Below are positions 44,725 to 53,162 of a stretch of DNA of 64,000 nt, piece after piece. Location of the stretch: assembly GCA_036494815.1 (NCBI GenBank), contig DASXNV010000033.1, positions 62,001 to 126,000 of the forward strand. The letters are read 5' to 3'. How positions within the stretch are numbered: the first letter of the stretch is position 1; each line of letters begins with the position of its first letter. A model generated the notes under the pieces. It was given only the letters and a program-made list of their open reading frames with translations, ran no database searches and had not been told where the DNA came from. Source of the DNA: Poindextera sp036494815. GTDB lineage: Bacteria > Pseudomonadota > Alphaproteobacteria > Caulobacterales > Caulobacteraceae. The translations under genes and the position numbers were made by a program.

Positions 44725-45504
44725 TCAGCGGTCGAAAACCGGCTTTGTCTTGTCCAGGGCGCCCCGAAGCGCGGCGGCGACATCCGCTCGTTCCGCCAGG
44801 GCGACGATTTCCAGGGTTTCGCGATCCAGATGCGCCCGCAGGCCATCCGAACCCATGGCCGCGGCGGTCAGCCGCTTGACCGCGGCGAAGGCCGAGGTCG
44901 GCCCCTCAGCCAGTGTCTGGGCGAAGTCGAAGGCGATCGCATCAATCTGGTCGGCGGGCGCGGTCCTGTGCGCAAGGCCAAGCTCGAGCGCTTCGGGGGC
45001 GGAGATGAACCGCGGATCGATCAGGAGGGCGCGGGCGCGCCGGAGTCCCAGGGCCTGGGTTAGGAACAGGCTGACGCCAGCGTCGGCGCTTAAGCCCAGG
45101 CGTGCGTAGCCGGTCGAAAACCGTGCGTCGTCTGAGCAGAAGAGAAAGTCCGAGGTCAGGGCCAGGCCGAACCCGCCGCCGACCGCGGCGCCCCTGACGG
45201 CGGCGACGATCGGAGCCGGTAGCGCCGCCAGCCGGACCTGTGCGGCGTGAAAGCCGTCGGCCATCTGCTTGAGCTCGCTGGCGAGCCTGTCTTCGCTCGC
45301 CGCCAGATGGCGCACGTCGGCGCCGAGGCAAAAATTGGCGCCCTGCGCGCAGACGACAATCGCCCGGCTTGGCGACTGCGTCGCGGCATCCACGGCCGCG
45401 GCCAGATCGTCGATCAATTCCGGGGTGACAGAGTTGCCTGCTTGCGGCCGCGTCAGCGTGATCCGCCCAACCCTTCCGGCCTGTTCGAACAGAACCAAAG
45501 TCAT
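44725..45504 (-). CDS. Enoyl-CoA hydratase/isomerase family protein
   Basis: 259 aa. Crotonase-fold signatures: VGRITLTRPQAGNSVTPELIDDLAAAV, CAQGANFCLGADVRHLAA, the oxyanion-hole segment AAVRGAAVGGGFGLALTSDFLFC, ARFSTGYARLGLSADAGVSLFLTQALGLRRARALLID, and EALELGLAHRTA. The two acidic residues used by classical hydratases at the second catalytic site are not evident (LGLSADAGVS), so it could be an isomerase or thioesterase-type member. First gene of the leftward operon with MaoC and CitE. Confidence 0.88.
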   Translation of the reverse strand: MTLVLFEQAGRVGRITLTRPQAGNSVTPELIDDLAAAVDAATQSPSRAIVVCAQGANFCLGADVRHLAASEDRLASELKQMADGFHAAQVRLAALPAPIVAAVRGAAVGGGFGLALTSDFLFCSDDARFSTGYARLGLSADAGVSLFLTQALGLRRARALLIDPRFISAPEALELGLAHRTAPADQIDAIAFDFAQTLAEGPTSAFAAVKRLTAAAMGSDGLRAHLDRETLEIVALAERADVAAALRGALDKTKPVFDR

Positions 45505-45766
45505 GCGAATCTACCTTTCGCCTTCCGCATCTCGCGCCGTTTCAATCAACGGCGCCGCGGCGGCAGGATCACTGGATCGGCTGGCGATGAATTCGGGGCC
45601 GCAACTGGCGTTTGGCATTGAGCCCTCCCTCGGCCCTCCGCATTCCATGCAGCAGCGGAATTGACGGCTCTTGCGCAAAAACATACTCTCAGTGAATAGT
45701 GTCGTCAATGCACGGTTTAGAGCCGCCGCTGGAAGACGACCGGACTGAACGAGAGGACTACGCACC

Positions 45767-46471
45767 GTGAAGATCGTACTGCACCAGCTGGAGATTTCCC
45801 CGTTCTGCGACAAGGTTCGCCGGACTCTGCATTTCAAGAACCTGGACTATGACGTGCGCAATGTTCCCCTCGGCGGGTTGGCCTCTCTAAAGAAGCTGGC
45901 GCCCCCGGGCAAAGCGCCGATCCTCGAACTGGATGGAAAGGTGCTCCACGATTCATCGGACATCTGCCGCGCGCTCGAAGCTGTGGCGCCGGAGCCCAGG
46001 CTCATTCCAACCGATCCGCGGCAACGCGCCATGGTGGATATATTGGAGGACTGGGCCGATGAAAGTCTCTATTTCTTTGAAATGACCATGCGCTTCACCT
46101 GGCCCCAGGACCGTGATCGCTGGGTTACGGAAATATTGAAGCGCGACAACCCGGTCATGCGTGTGCTCGGCCGGCCGCTTGTGCCCTATCTCACCAAAAA
46201 AGCTGGCATTGAGCAGGGGATTGCGCGGCGAGATGAGGCTGCGATCCTTCGTGAATTATCACGTCACGTCTCTGATATCGCTGTGTTACTTGAATCTGGC
46301 GACGGCTATCTGGTTGGCGGCGGCGTCACGCTCGCCGATATCAGCGTTGTCGCACAGCTGGAATGCGTCGCCGGGTCGGCCGCCGGCCTGGCCTTGCTGC
46401 GCGAGCACCCGCCGGTGATGGGGTGGCTTGAGCGCATTGAGGCGCAAACCGGCGGCCCCGCGATCCGCTGA
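45767..46471 (+). CDS. Glutathione S-transferase family protein
   Basis: 234 aa. Thioredoxin-like N-terminal domain with SPFCDKVRRTLHFKNLDYDVR (Cys14), PPGKAPILELDGKVLHDSSDICRALE, and a helical C-terminal domain containing GVTLADISVVAQLE. The SPFCxKVR motif puts it in a Cys-type or maleylacetoacetate-isomerase-like group. It is divergent from the enoyl-CoA hydratase operon and convergent with the P450 gene (3 bp apart). It could detoxify reactive epoxide or enal intermediates of this pathway. Confidence 0.88.
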   Translation: MKIVLHQLEISPFCDKVRRTLHFKNLDYDVRNVPLGGLASLKKLAPPGKAPILELDGKVLHDSSDICRALEAVAPEPRLIPTDPRQRAMVDILEDWADESLYFFEMTMRFTWPQDRDRWVTEILKRDNPVMRVLGRPLVPYLTKKAGIEQGIARRDEAAILRELSRHVSDIAVLLESGDGYLVGGGVTLADISVVAQLECVAGSAAGLALLREHPPVMGWLERIEAQTGGPAIR

Positions 46472-46474
46472 ACG

Positions 46475-47665
46475 TCAGGCCGCGGCGGCGAGCCTGCGTC
46501 TCATGGGCAAAACCTTTGGCCCCTTCAGATAGAAGGAGTCCAGCCATTCGACGCCGTCCAGTTCGACCTCGTAGTCCGCCATTCGGTCGAGCAGCAAATT
46601 CATCGCGATCACGCCTTCATGGCGGCCAAGCAAGGCGCCCATACAGTGGTGAATGCCATGGCCAAAGGCCATGTGCTCGCGGGTGTCCCGGGTGACGTCG
46701 AAGGTGTCGCCATTGGGGAAATGCGCCTCGTCCCGATTGGCGGAGGCGTATATGGGCATCACCAGGGTGTTTTCGGGCATCTGTACGCCGCCGATCTCCA
46801 CCGGCTGGGTTGTGCGGCGGAACAACAGCTGGATCGGCGAAATGTAGCGAAGCGATTCTTCAACCAGATTGGGCACCAGGGACCGATCGGCCAGCACCTT
46901 CTGCTTCTGCTCAGGATAGCGCGAAAGCAGGTAAAGGGCGTTGCCGATGGTGCTGGTCGTGGTCTCGTTTCCACCAATAAGCAGCAACAGGCAGAAGGCT
47001 AGGACCTCTTCCGCATTCAGTTGTCCAGTTTCGTCTTGGGCGCGAATAAGCGCAGACACAAGATCGGCCCCCGGGGTGGCCCGGCGGCGAGCGATGGCGC
47101 CTTCGAAATAGGCGCGAAACTCGGCGGCTGACGCCCGGATCGCGGCCCGCGTCTCATCCGAGATGTTGCTGTCGGTGCCGACGGTGACTTCGTTGGACCA
47201 GCGTCGAAAGGCGTCGCGCATGTCGATGTCGATCCCCATCAATTCAGCAATCACGGTGACGGGGAGCGGCGAGGTGAAGGCGGGCACGAAATCGAGCCTG
47301 TCCTTGAAGGACGCTTCGTCGATGAGCTCGCGCGCGAGACTGGTGATCCGATCGGTCATGGATTCGACGATCTTCATCGAAAAGGCCGCTCCGAGCGCCC
47401 TGCGCAGCCGAGTGTGATTGGGCGGATCGGACGATATCAGGTAGTCGGCGTCCGGCGCGGGATTGAATTCACCAAATGCGATCTGGATCAACGGATCGGA
47501 CGAGAACAACTGATGGTTCTTTAGGACATAGCGAACGTCATCGTACCGGCTCAGCGCGTAACAATTCATCTCTTCGATGAAGAATACCGGCGCATTTTCC
47601 CTTAGCCATTTGTAATAGGGATAGGGATCGGCCCGCACCTCTGGGGCCATGGGATTGTATTGCAT
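46475..47665 (-). CDS. Cytochrome P450
   Basis: 396 aa, the usual length of soluble bacterial P450s. I-helix LLLIGGNETTTSTIGNAL, ExxR in VEESLRYISPI, and the haem-binding FGHGIHHCMGALLGRHEG with Cys341. The N-terminal pattern YNPMAPEVRADPYPYYKWLRENAPVFF matches actinobacterial/proteobacterial class I enzymes. It needs a ferredoxin and reductase; the FPR at 37260 is a possible partner. It follows the NTF2-like gene by 19 bp in the same direction. Likely hydroxylates the hydrophobic substrate of the region. Confidence 0.94.
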   Translation of the reverse strand: MQYNPMAPEVRADPYPYYKWLRENAPVFFIEEMNCYALSRYDDVRYVLKNHQLFSSDPLIQIAFGEFNPAPDADYLISSDPPNHTRLRRALGAAFSMKIVESMTDRITSLARELIDEASFKDRLDFVPAFTSPLPVTVIAELMGIDIDMRDAFRRWSNEVTVGTDSNISDETRAAIRASAAEFRAYFEGAIARRRATPGADLVSALIRAQDETGQLNAEEVLAFCLLLLIGGNETTTSTIGNALYLLSRYPEQKQKVLADRSLVPNLVEESLRYISPIQLLFRRTTQPVEIGGVQMPENTLVMPIYASANRDEAHFPNGDTFDVTRDTREHMAFGHGIHHCMGALLGRHEGVIAMNLLLDRMADYEVELDGVEWLDSFYLKGPKVLPMRRRLAAAA

Positions 47666-47684
47666 GCGCGTTTCCTCATAAAGG

Positions 47685-48395
47685 CTAGGGCAGGGTGGCG
47701 TGGCCGGCCGTTTGCCAGAACTTCACCGCGGGCGGGATCACGCCCAGCTGCACCGCCACGTGTCTCAGGTCCCACATGGTGAAATCCCGGACGATCTTAC
47801 GGTTCTTGTAGCAATGGAAGGTCGTGCCCCGCGTGACCGTGGATTTGCCCGCCGCTGGCATGCCGAGGAAGTCGCCCTTGTGGACGGCTTTCCAGATCCA
47901 GCTCATCATGCCCCACTCATCGTATTCGTAGTCGCCGAGAAGAATAGGCAAGCCATATTCCGCGTATTCGGCTTCGGTGTAGGTGTCGGGGCGCTCCTTG
48001 CGCAGCATACCGCGGCCATTTTGCACTTTCCCCCCGTCATATCGAATGACGTCGAAGTAATGGACGCCGATGAGGCTATTGGGGTCCTTGTTCTCGAAGG
48101 GTTTGAAAGCGGCGTATAGCTCCGCGCGGTCCGTTATCGTCTGATAGAGCGTGACATCCTCAAAGACGAACGGGTCGGCATAGTAGCTGACGATCTTGTC
48201 GGCGCTTTCAAAAAAGGTCTTGATCCAGTCCTGGGCGGTGGAGAAGCTCATCGGTCCCGTCCCACGAAAGCCCTGAGACAGGGCCAGCGTCGGCAACATC
48301 AGCCCGGCCGCCGCGGCGGCCGGCGCCAGGGTCAAGGCGGCCCGGCGCGTCATGGCCGATTCCAGCGTGGGGGATCCGGTCCTGTCTTCCGCCAT
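47685..48395 (-). CDS. Exported NTF2/SnoaL-like protein of unknown function
   Basis: 236 aa; the ATG at 48395 is preceded by GGAGGCGATG. A twin-arginine signal (MTRRAALTLAPAAAAAGLMLPTLALS, residues 15-40) is followed by an NTF2-like cone: WIKTFFESADKIVSYYADPFVFEDVTLYQTITDRAELYAAFKPF, GVHYFDVIRYDG, and GTTFHCYKNRKIVRDFTMWDLRHV. SnoaL-like proteins include cyclases, hydroxylases and isomerases. Tat export suggests a periplasmic protein. It is co-transcribed with the P450 and divergent from the MarR gene. Confidence 0.8.
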   Translation of the reverse strand: MAEDRTGSPTLESAMTRRAALTLAPAAAAAGLMLPTLALSQGFRGTGPMSFSTAQDWIKTFFESADKIVSYYADPFVFEDVTLYQTITDRAELYAAFKPFENKDPNSLIGVHYFDVIRYDGGKVQNGRGMLRKERPDTYTEAEYAEYGLPILLGDYEYDEWGMMSWIWKAVHKGDFLGMPAAGKSTVTRGTTFHCYKNRKIVRDFTMWDLRHVAVQLGVIPPAVKFWQTAGHATLP

Positions 48396-48453
48396 AGCAT
48401 CGCCTCCGCAAGTTCGAGTTTGTTGAAGGCTAGCCTAGCACGAACGTCCGATA

Positions 48454-48476
48454 GTTCAATAAGGAAACGGTCCACA
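48454..48476. promoter_or_regulatory. Candidate MarR operator in the marR/P450-operon divergent region
   Basis: GTTCAATAAGGAAAC at 48454-48468 resembles the palindrome at 43187 (10 of 15 positions) and abuts CGGTCCACA, the exact reverse complement of TGTGGACCG at 43179-43187. It lies between the two divergent starts. Inferred site. Confidence 0.4.
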
Positions 48477-48537
48477 AATCGAAATGTTTGATTTTGCGGC
48501 GCTTAACGATATGGTGGGGCTGACGTGCGGGGATGAT

Positions 48538-49158
48538 ATGAAAACACAGGCCAAACCAAACGCTCGCGCAACGCCGGTCGAGCCTCCGGCTTCAGCGGGA
48601 GCGCCTTCGCGCGCCCTCGTCGGCGACCTGTTGAACTTCTTCTATCCCATTCACTACCGGATCGGGATGGAGCTGGAATCGGTCATGTGCCAGGGGAGGA
48701 TCTCGCGCAAGCACGCCGCCATCCTCTGGTTGATCCACTCCCGCGCCCCGGCTGATGGGTGGGTCCGGCGCAAGGAGATCGAGAGTCGGCTCATTGTCTG
48801 GTTTGAAAGCAGCAATTCTAACATATCCAAGCTTTTGCGTGAGCTTTCGAAGCCCCCGCTCTCCCTGGTCAAGCAGGTGGAGAACCCGGAATCGGGACGG
48901 GAAAAGGTTGTCCGACTGACCAAGGCTGGCGAAGTCTTTGTCGGCGGCATGGTCGAAGCGTCGGTGGACTACCTTTCGGGCCAGCTATCCCATGTCACCG
49001 ATGATGAATTGCGCTGGGGCGTTGACTTCTTCGCCCTGTCTTTCCGAACTTCCGTTCGGGAGGCGAGGCTGAAGGGGGAGGTGCCGCACCTGGTGCCACC
49101 GCCAGGCGGCATTGAGGGGACGAACGCCCGGTCCGATCCGGCGAAATCCAAAACCTAA
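48538..49158 (+). CDS. MarR-family transcriptional regulator
   Basis: 206 aa from the ATG at 48538, preceded by GGGG; an upstream in-frame ATG at 48484 lacks a ribosome binding site and would overlap the operator area. The winged helix is recognisable: ISRKHAAILWLIHSRAPADGWVRRKEIESRLIVWFESSNSNISKLLRELSKPPLSLVKQVENPESGREKVVRLTKAGEVFVGGMV. It sits at the centre of the catabolic region and is the natural candidate for controlling both halves, probably with a CoA-ester or aromatic effector. The N-terminal 35 residues are variable and Pro/Ala-rich. Confidence 0.85.
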   Translation: MKTQAKPNARATPVEPPASAGAPSRALVGDLLNFFYPIHYRIGMELESVMCQGRISRKHAAILWLIHSRAPADGWVRRKEIESRLIVWFESSNSNISKLLRELSKPPLSLVKQVENPESGREKVVRLTKAGEVFVGGMVEASVDYLSGQLSHVTDDELRWGVDFFALSFRTSVREARLKGEVPHLVPPPGGIEGTNARSDPAKSKT

Positions 49159-49517
49159 GGACCACGTACAGCCGTTTTGGCGGGTTGAGCGGCTGGCGCC
49201 AAGAGGTCAGCCCTGTCGTTCGCGCCAGGCCAGCGGACTGAACCCGCACAAATGCGGTAAGGCGCGGTCCTGTGCCGAGACGAGCTTGAGCTTCCCAAGG
49301 CGATCTTGCCGGTCTTTCTGATCGGGTCGATTTCGGCTGTTCGATGACGTCCACGCCCGAGATGCGCGCGATCGCCGCCGTGCCGACTTGAGCGTCAGGC
49401 GACGATATCGCAGCGGATGGAATGTTTTCTCCATAAACACTTGCCGAAATGAACAATCATGTTATGGGTGCGCCATGAGGCGTGATCCTACCAGCGCCCG
49501 AATGGGGAGACCGTGGA
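49159..49517. other. 359-bp control region upstream of the acyl-CoA dehydrogenase operon
   Basis: No gene seen. It ends with the motif at 49447-49458 and a GGGGAG ribosome binding site at 49503-49508. Apparent leftward frames here are shadows with no family resemblance. Confidence 0.45.
49447..49458. promoter_or_regulatory. Candidate MarR half-site AAATGAACAATC
   Basis: Identical over 12 bp to 43194-43205 upstream of the TonB receptor. It contains the ATGAAC half of the palindrome. It lies about 60 bp before the acyl-CoA dehydrogenase start. Confidence 0.45.
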
Positions 49518-50720
49518 GTGAGTGCGACCGGGCAAGCGGAAGCGGCCGACTTGGGCTGGAGCTGTCGTCTGACCGGCGAGCGGCGGGAGATGCTGGATCA
49601 GGCCGACCGCTTCGCTCGCAGTGAACTCTACCCTCTGGCGGGACGGATGGACGCGGATGAATGGTGGCCTGATGATATTTTCAGGCGCTTTGGCGGGCTC
49701 GGCTACCTGGGCGTCACCACGCCAGCGGAATTGGGCGGCGCCGGCTCTGACATTTTCACCTGCGGCCTTATCGCTCAGGCCTTCGCCCGTTGGAACCATG
49801 CGCTCGCCCTAAGCTGGGTCGTTCACGAAAATCTGTGTCTCAACAACATCTTCGCGAACGCGAACGAGGAACAGCGCCTACGCTTCTTGCCTAGACTGTG
49901 TTCTGGCGAATGGATTGGCGCACTGGGCCTGACCGAGCCTGGGGCGGGCTCGGACGCACTAGGGTCGATGCGGACGACGGCGCATCGGGACGGCGACGAC
50001 TACATCCTGAACGGAACTAAGATCTTCATCACCAACGGTCCCATCGCCGACCTCATCCTGGTCTACGCCAAGACCGATCCTTCGGCCGGCGCCAAGGGAA
50101 TCTCCGCGTTTGTCGTCGAAACCACCTCGTCCGGATTCAAGGTCGCACAAAAGCTTGAGAAAATGGGTTGGCGGGGCAGCCAGACCGGTGAGCTGGTGTT
50201 CGACGAATGCCGGGTGCCCGCCGCCAACCGCCTCGGCCCGGAAAATAGCGGCGTACGCGTGGTGATGAGCGGGCTCGATCTTGAGCGGGCGATGATTTCA
50301 CCTCTCTGTCTCGGCATCTGCGAGCGGGCGCTTGAGCTTTCGGTTGACTACGCCAAGACCCGAACCCAATTCGGTCAGCCGATCGGCTCCTTTCAGATGG
50401 TCCAATCGCGACTTGCGGATATGTACGTCGCGGTCGAGACGCTGCGGAGCTTCACCTACCAGGTGCTCGCCCGTTGCGGCGAAGTGGGACACGGGGAAGG
50501 CGGACGCGGCGAAATCCACGCTCTGACGGCCGCATCGATTCTCTACGCGGCCAACACCATGAACCGTGTGCTGGACGACGCGGTCCAGATTCACGGCGGA
50601 TCCGGCTACATCTGGGACTCGGAAATCAACCGCCTGTTTCGGGCGACTAAGCTGATGGAGATCGGCGCTGGCACCACCGAGATCCGCAAACTGATCATCG
50701 CCGGCGAACTGCTGAAATGA
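49518..50720 (+). CDS. Acyl-CoA dehydrogenase
   Basis: 400 aa. The GTG at 49518 is chosen because GGGGAG precedes it; a GTG at 49482 would add 12 residues. Signatures: ALGLTEPGAGSDALGSMRTTAHRDGDDYILNGTKIFITNG, KMGWRGSQTGELVFDECRVPAANRLG, RTQFGQPIGSFQMVQSRLADMYV, and QIHGGSGYIWDSEINRLFRATKLMEIGAGTTEI. This resembles the isovaleryl-/citronellyl-CoA dehydrogenase branch. It introduces a 2,3-double bond into an acyl-CoA and passes electrons to ETF. First gene of an operon running to the thiolase at 56679. Confidence 0.93.
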   Translation: MSATGQAEAADLGWSCRLTGERREMLDQADRFARSELYPLAGRMDADEWWPDDIFRRFGGLGYLGVTTPAELGGAGSDIFTCGLIAQAFARWNHALALSWVVHENLCLNNIFANANEEQRLRFLPRLCSGEWIGALGLTEPGAGSDALGSMRTTAHRDGDDYILNGTKIFITNGPIADLILVYAKTDPSAGAKGISAFVVETTSSGFKVAQKLEKMGWRGSQTGELVFDECRVPAANRLGPENSGVRVVMSGLDLERAMISPLCLGICERALELSVDYAKTRTQFGQPIGSFQMVQSRLADMYVAVETLRSFTYQVLARCGEVGHGEGGRGEIHALTAASILYAANTMNRVLDDAVQIHGGSGYIWDSEINRLFRATKLMEIGAGTTEIRKLIIAGELLK

Positions 50721-51592
50721 CGCTCGGGGCGCAAGTTGCAGATGAGCGGCTTGATGCGGCGCCTCTTGCGCTCGCCCAGGACCTCTTCGCCGGGCGCACA
50801 GTGCTGGTGTCCGGCGGTGGCAGCGGTATCGGCAAGGCGACCGCCTGGCTGTTTGGCCGGCTCGGTGCGTCGGTCGCCATCTGTGGACGATCGGTGGAGC
50901 GGCTGGCGCCGGTTGAAGCGGCGATGGTGAAGCGCGGCTGGCCGGCTTTGAGCGCCCGGGTCGATATCCGCCAAGCGCCTGAGGTGGCGGCGCTGTTTGA
51001 CGCCGTCCAGCAGAGGTTTGGCGGCCTCGACGTGCTGGTCAACAACGCTGGCGGACAGTTTGCCCAAGCCGCCATCGACATGAGTGCGAACGGCTGGCGC
51101 GCCGTGATCGACACCAATTTGACCGGTAGTTGGCTGATGATGCAGCAGGCGGCGCGCCATTGGATCGAGGCCGGTCGAGGCGGGGTGATTGTCAATGTCA
51201 CCGCGTCGGGCGCGCGCGGAATGCCCGGCATCATCCACAGCAGCGCCGCCCGCGCTGGCGTGACCAACGCCAGCCGCACCGCGGCGATCGAATGGGCGCC
51301 GCACGATATCCGGGTCAACTGCGTCGCGCCGGGACTGATCGATAGCGGCGGCCTTGCCGTCTACTCGCCGCAGGCGAGACGCAACTTTTCCCGCGCCAAT
51401 CCGCAAGGCCGGATGGGCGATCCCTGGGACGCGGCCCAGATTATCGCTTTCCTCAGCTGCGACGCTGCGAAATTCATGACGGGCGCCACCGTCGAAGTGG
51501 ATGGGGGCGGGGCGATCTGGGGCGATCTATGGACGATTGAGCGTCCCTCATATTTCGAAGACACCAATCAAAGCAGCCACAATGACCTTTGA
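50717..51592 (+). CDS. Short-chain dehydrogenase/reductase, dienoyl-CoA reductase-like, without YxxxK
   Basis: 291 aa; ATGA overlap with the previous gene. The Rossmann motif VLVSGGGSGIGKATAWLFGRLGASVAICGR and NNAGG are present, and the C-terminal TGATVEVDGGGAIWG closes the fold. The usual Tyr-x-x-x-Lys is replaced by HSSAARAG, as in the 2,4-dienoyl-CoA reductase subgroup, where Tyr is missing, but here even Lys is Arg. It may act on an unsaturated CoA ester or be a non-catalytic partner of the next SDR, which overlaps it by 11 bp. Confidence 0.88.
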   Translation: MTLGAQVADERLDAAPLALAQDLFAGRTVLVSGGGSGIGKATAWLFGRLGASVAICGRSVERLAPVEAAMVKRGWPALSARVDIRQAPEVAALFDAVQQRFGGLDVLVNNAGGQFAQAAIDMSANGWRAVIDTNLTGSWLMMQQAARHWIEAGRGGVIVNVTASGARGMPGIIHSSAARAGVTNASRTAAIEWAPHDIRVNCVAPGLIDSGGLAVYSPQARRNFSRANPQGRMGDPWDAAQIIAFLSCDAAKFMTGATVEVDGGGAIWGDLWTIERPSYFEDTNQSSHNDL

Positions 51593-52364
51593 CGCCCAAC
51601 CTCTTCGTGGGCGCGCAGCGCTCGTTGCGGGAGCCTCTGGAGGCATCAATCTCGCTGTGGCGGAGAAGCTCGGCGCGCTTGGCGCCCGCGTGGCGATCTT
51701 GAGCCGAGATCCGGATCGGATTGCGGCGGCGGCGGCCACGCTCGCCGCCAAGGGCGTTGAGACGCAGGGTCACGCCGGTGATGTCCGCGATTCTGAGGCT
51801 ATGCAACGCATCGCCGCCGCGGTGGCCGCGGCCTGGGGACCACTGGACATTGTCGTCTCGGGGGCGGCGGGCAACTTCTTCGCGCCGGCTGCGACGCTGT
51901 CCGCGAATGGCTTTCGCACGGTGATCGAAATCGATCTCATCGGCACCTTCAACGTGCTGAGCGCCGCCTGGCCGCATTTGCGCAAACCCGGCGCCGCCAT
52001 CGTCAATATCTCGGCGCCGCAGGCCCAACGCGCCATGCGTCTGCAAGCTCACGCCTGCTCGGCCAAGGCCGGCGTCGATATGCTGACGCGCTGCTTGGCG
52101 CTCGAGTGGGGCTGTGACGGTGTCCGCGTGAACGCTGTCTCTCCCGGTCCGATCGCCGATACAGAAGGGCTCGCGCGCCTGGCGACGGATGAAGCGCTGG
52201 GTGGCCGAATTCGCGATTCCCTGGCTCTGCCTCGGTTCGGCGCCCGGTCGGACATCGCCGAAGCCGTGGCCTGGCTGTGCAGCGACGCCGCCGGCTTTGT
52301 CACCGGAACCACGCTGGATTGTGACGGCGGCATGCGGCTTGGCAATTTCCACACGCCAAGCTGA
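51582..52364 (+). CDS. Short-chain dehydrogenase/reductase, dienoyl-CoA reductase-like
   Basis: 260 aa from the ATG at 51582, 11 bp inside the previous gene. The nucleotide motif is GASGGINLAVAEKLGALGARVAILSRD (GxSxGI form), with SGAAGN in place of NNAG. The catalytic region reads HACSAKAGVDMLTRCLALEWG: the Lys is kept but the Tyr is absent, as in mitochondrial-type 2,4-dienoyl-CoA reductases. Ends in TGTTLDCDGGM. Together with the preceding SDR it may form a heteromer that reduces a dienoyl-CoA. Confidence 0.88.
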   Translation: MTFDAQPLRGRAALVAGASGGINLAVAEKLGALGARVAILSRDPDRIAAAAATLAAKGVETQGHAGDVRDSEAMQRIAAAVAAAWGPLDIVVSGAAGNFFAPAATLSANGFRTVIEIDLIGTFNVLSAAWPHLRKPGAAIVNISAPQAQRAMRLQAHACSAKAGVDMLTRCLALEWGCDGVRVNAVSPGPIADTEGLARLATDEALGGRIRDSLALPRFGARSDIAEAVAWLCSDAAGFVTGTTLDCDGGMRLGNFHTPS

Positions 52365-52394
52365 AAGCGTCTCTCAAGTTGAGGAACACCAGCC

Positions 52395-53162
52395 ATGAAG
52401 GTTGAAGGGCGGTTAGCGATCGTGACCGGCGGTGGCTCGGGCCTTGGCGAAGCGGCGGCGATCAAACTGGCCGCACAGGCCGCGAAGGTCGTGATTCTGG
52501 ATATCCATGAGCGCGCGGCGCGCGACGTGGCGGCTCGCATCGGCGGCTTCGCCTTCGGTGTGGATATCGCCGACGCAAGCGGAGCTGAAACTGTGCTCGC
52601 CGCCATCCAGCAGGAGCTCGGCGCGCCGCGTATCCTCGTGAACCGCGCCGGCGTCGGAACGCCGGCGAAGATCGTCGGCAAGGATGGTCCTTTGCCGCTC
52701 GACGTCTTCGAGCGGGTCGTGCGGGTCAACCTCTTTGGGTCGTTCAACCTGCTACGCCTTGTGGCCAACGCCATCTCGCGAGATCAGGAACCCGGCGACG
52801 GACGACAGACCCAGGGCGTGATCATCAACACCGCCTCGGTCGCCGCTTTCGACGGGCAAATTGGGCAGGCCGCCTATGCAGCGTCGAAAGCCGGCCTCGT
52901 CGGCATGGCCTTGCCGGCCGCGCGGGAACTAGCGCGCTATGGGATCCGCGTCCTCACCATCGCACCCGGTGTCTTCATGACGCCGATGTTGGGTGCGTTG
53001 CCCCAGGAGATCCAGGAGTCGCTCGGCCGATCCGTACCCTTCCCGCCGCGGCTTGGCGATCCGGGCGAGTACGCCGCCCTAGCGCTGCACATGATTGAGA
53101 ACGACATGCTGAACGGCGAGGTGGTCCGTCTGGACGGCGCGATCCGGATGCAAGCGAAATGA
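52395..53162 (+). CDS. Short-chain dehydrogenase, 3-hydroxyacyl-CoA dehydrogenase type 2-like
   Basis: 255 aa. AIVTGGGSGLGEAAAIKLAAQAAKVVILDIH, NRAGVGTPAKIVGKDGPLPLDVFERVVRVNLFGSFNLLRLVANAI, catalytic AAYAASKAGLVGMALPAARELARYGIRVLTIAPGVFMTPML. The insertion GKDGPLPLDVF and the whole layout match HSD10 (type 2 3-hydroxyacyl-CoA dehydrogenase). It oxidises a 3-hydroxyacyl-CoA, the step missing from the FadB-like protein at 54101, whose NAD domain is lost. Preceded by a GAGGAACACC ribosome binding site. Confidence 0.92.
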   Translation: MKVEGRLAIVTGGGSGLGEAAAIKLAAQAAKVVILDIHERAARDVAARIGGFAFGVDIADASGAETVLAAIQQELGAPRILVNRAGVGTPAKIVGKDGPLPLDVFERVVRVNLFGSFNLLRLVANAISRDQEPGDGRQTQGVIINTASVAAFDGQIGQAAYAASKAGLVGMALPAARELARYGIRVLTIAPGVFMTPMLGALPQEIQESLGRSVPFPPRLGDPGEYAALALHMIENDMLNGEVVRLDGAIRMQAK

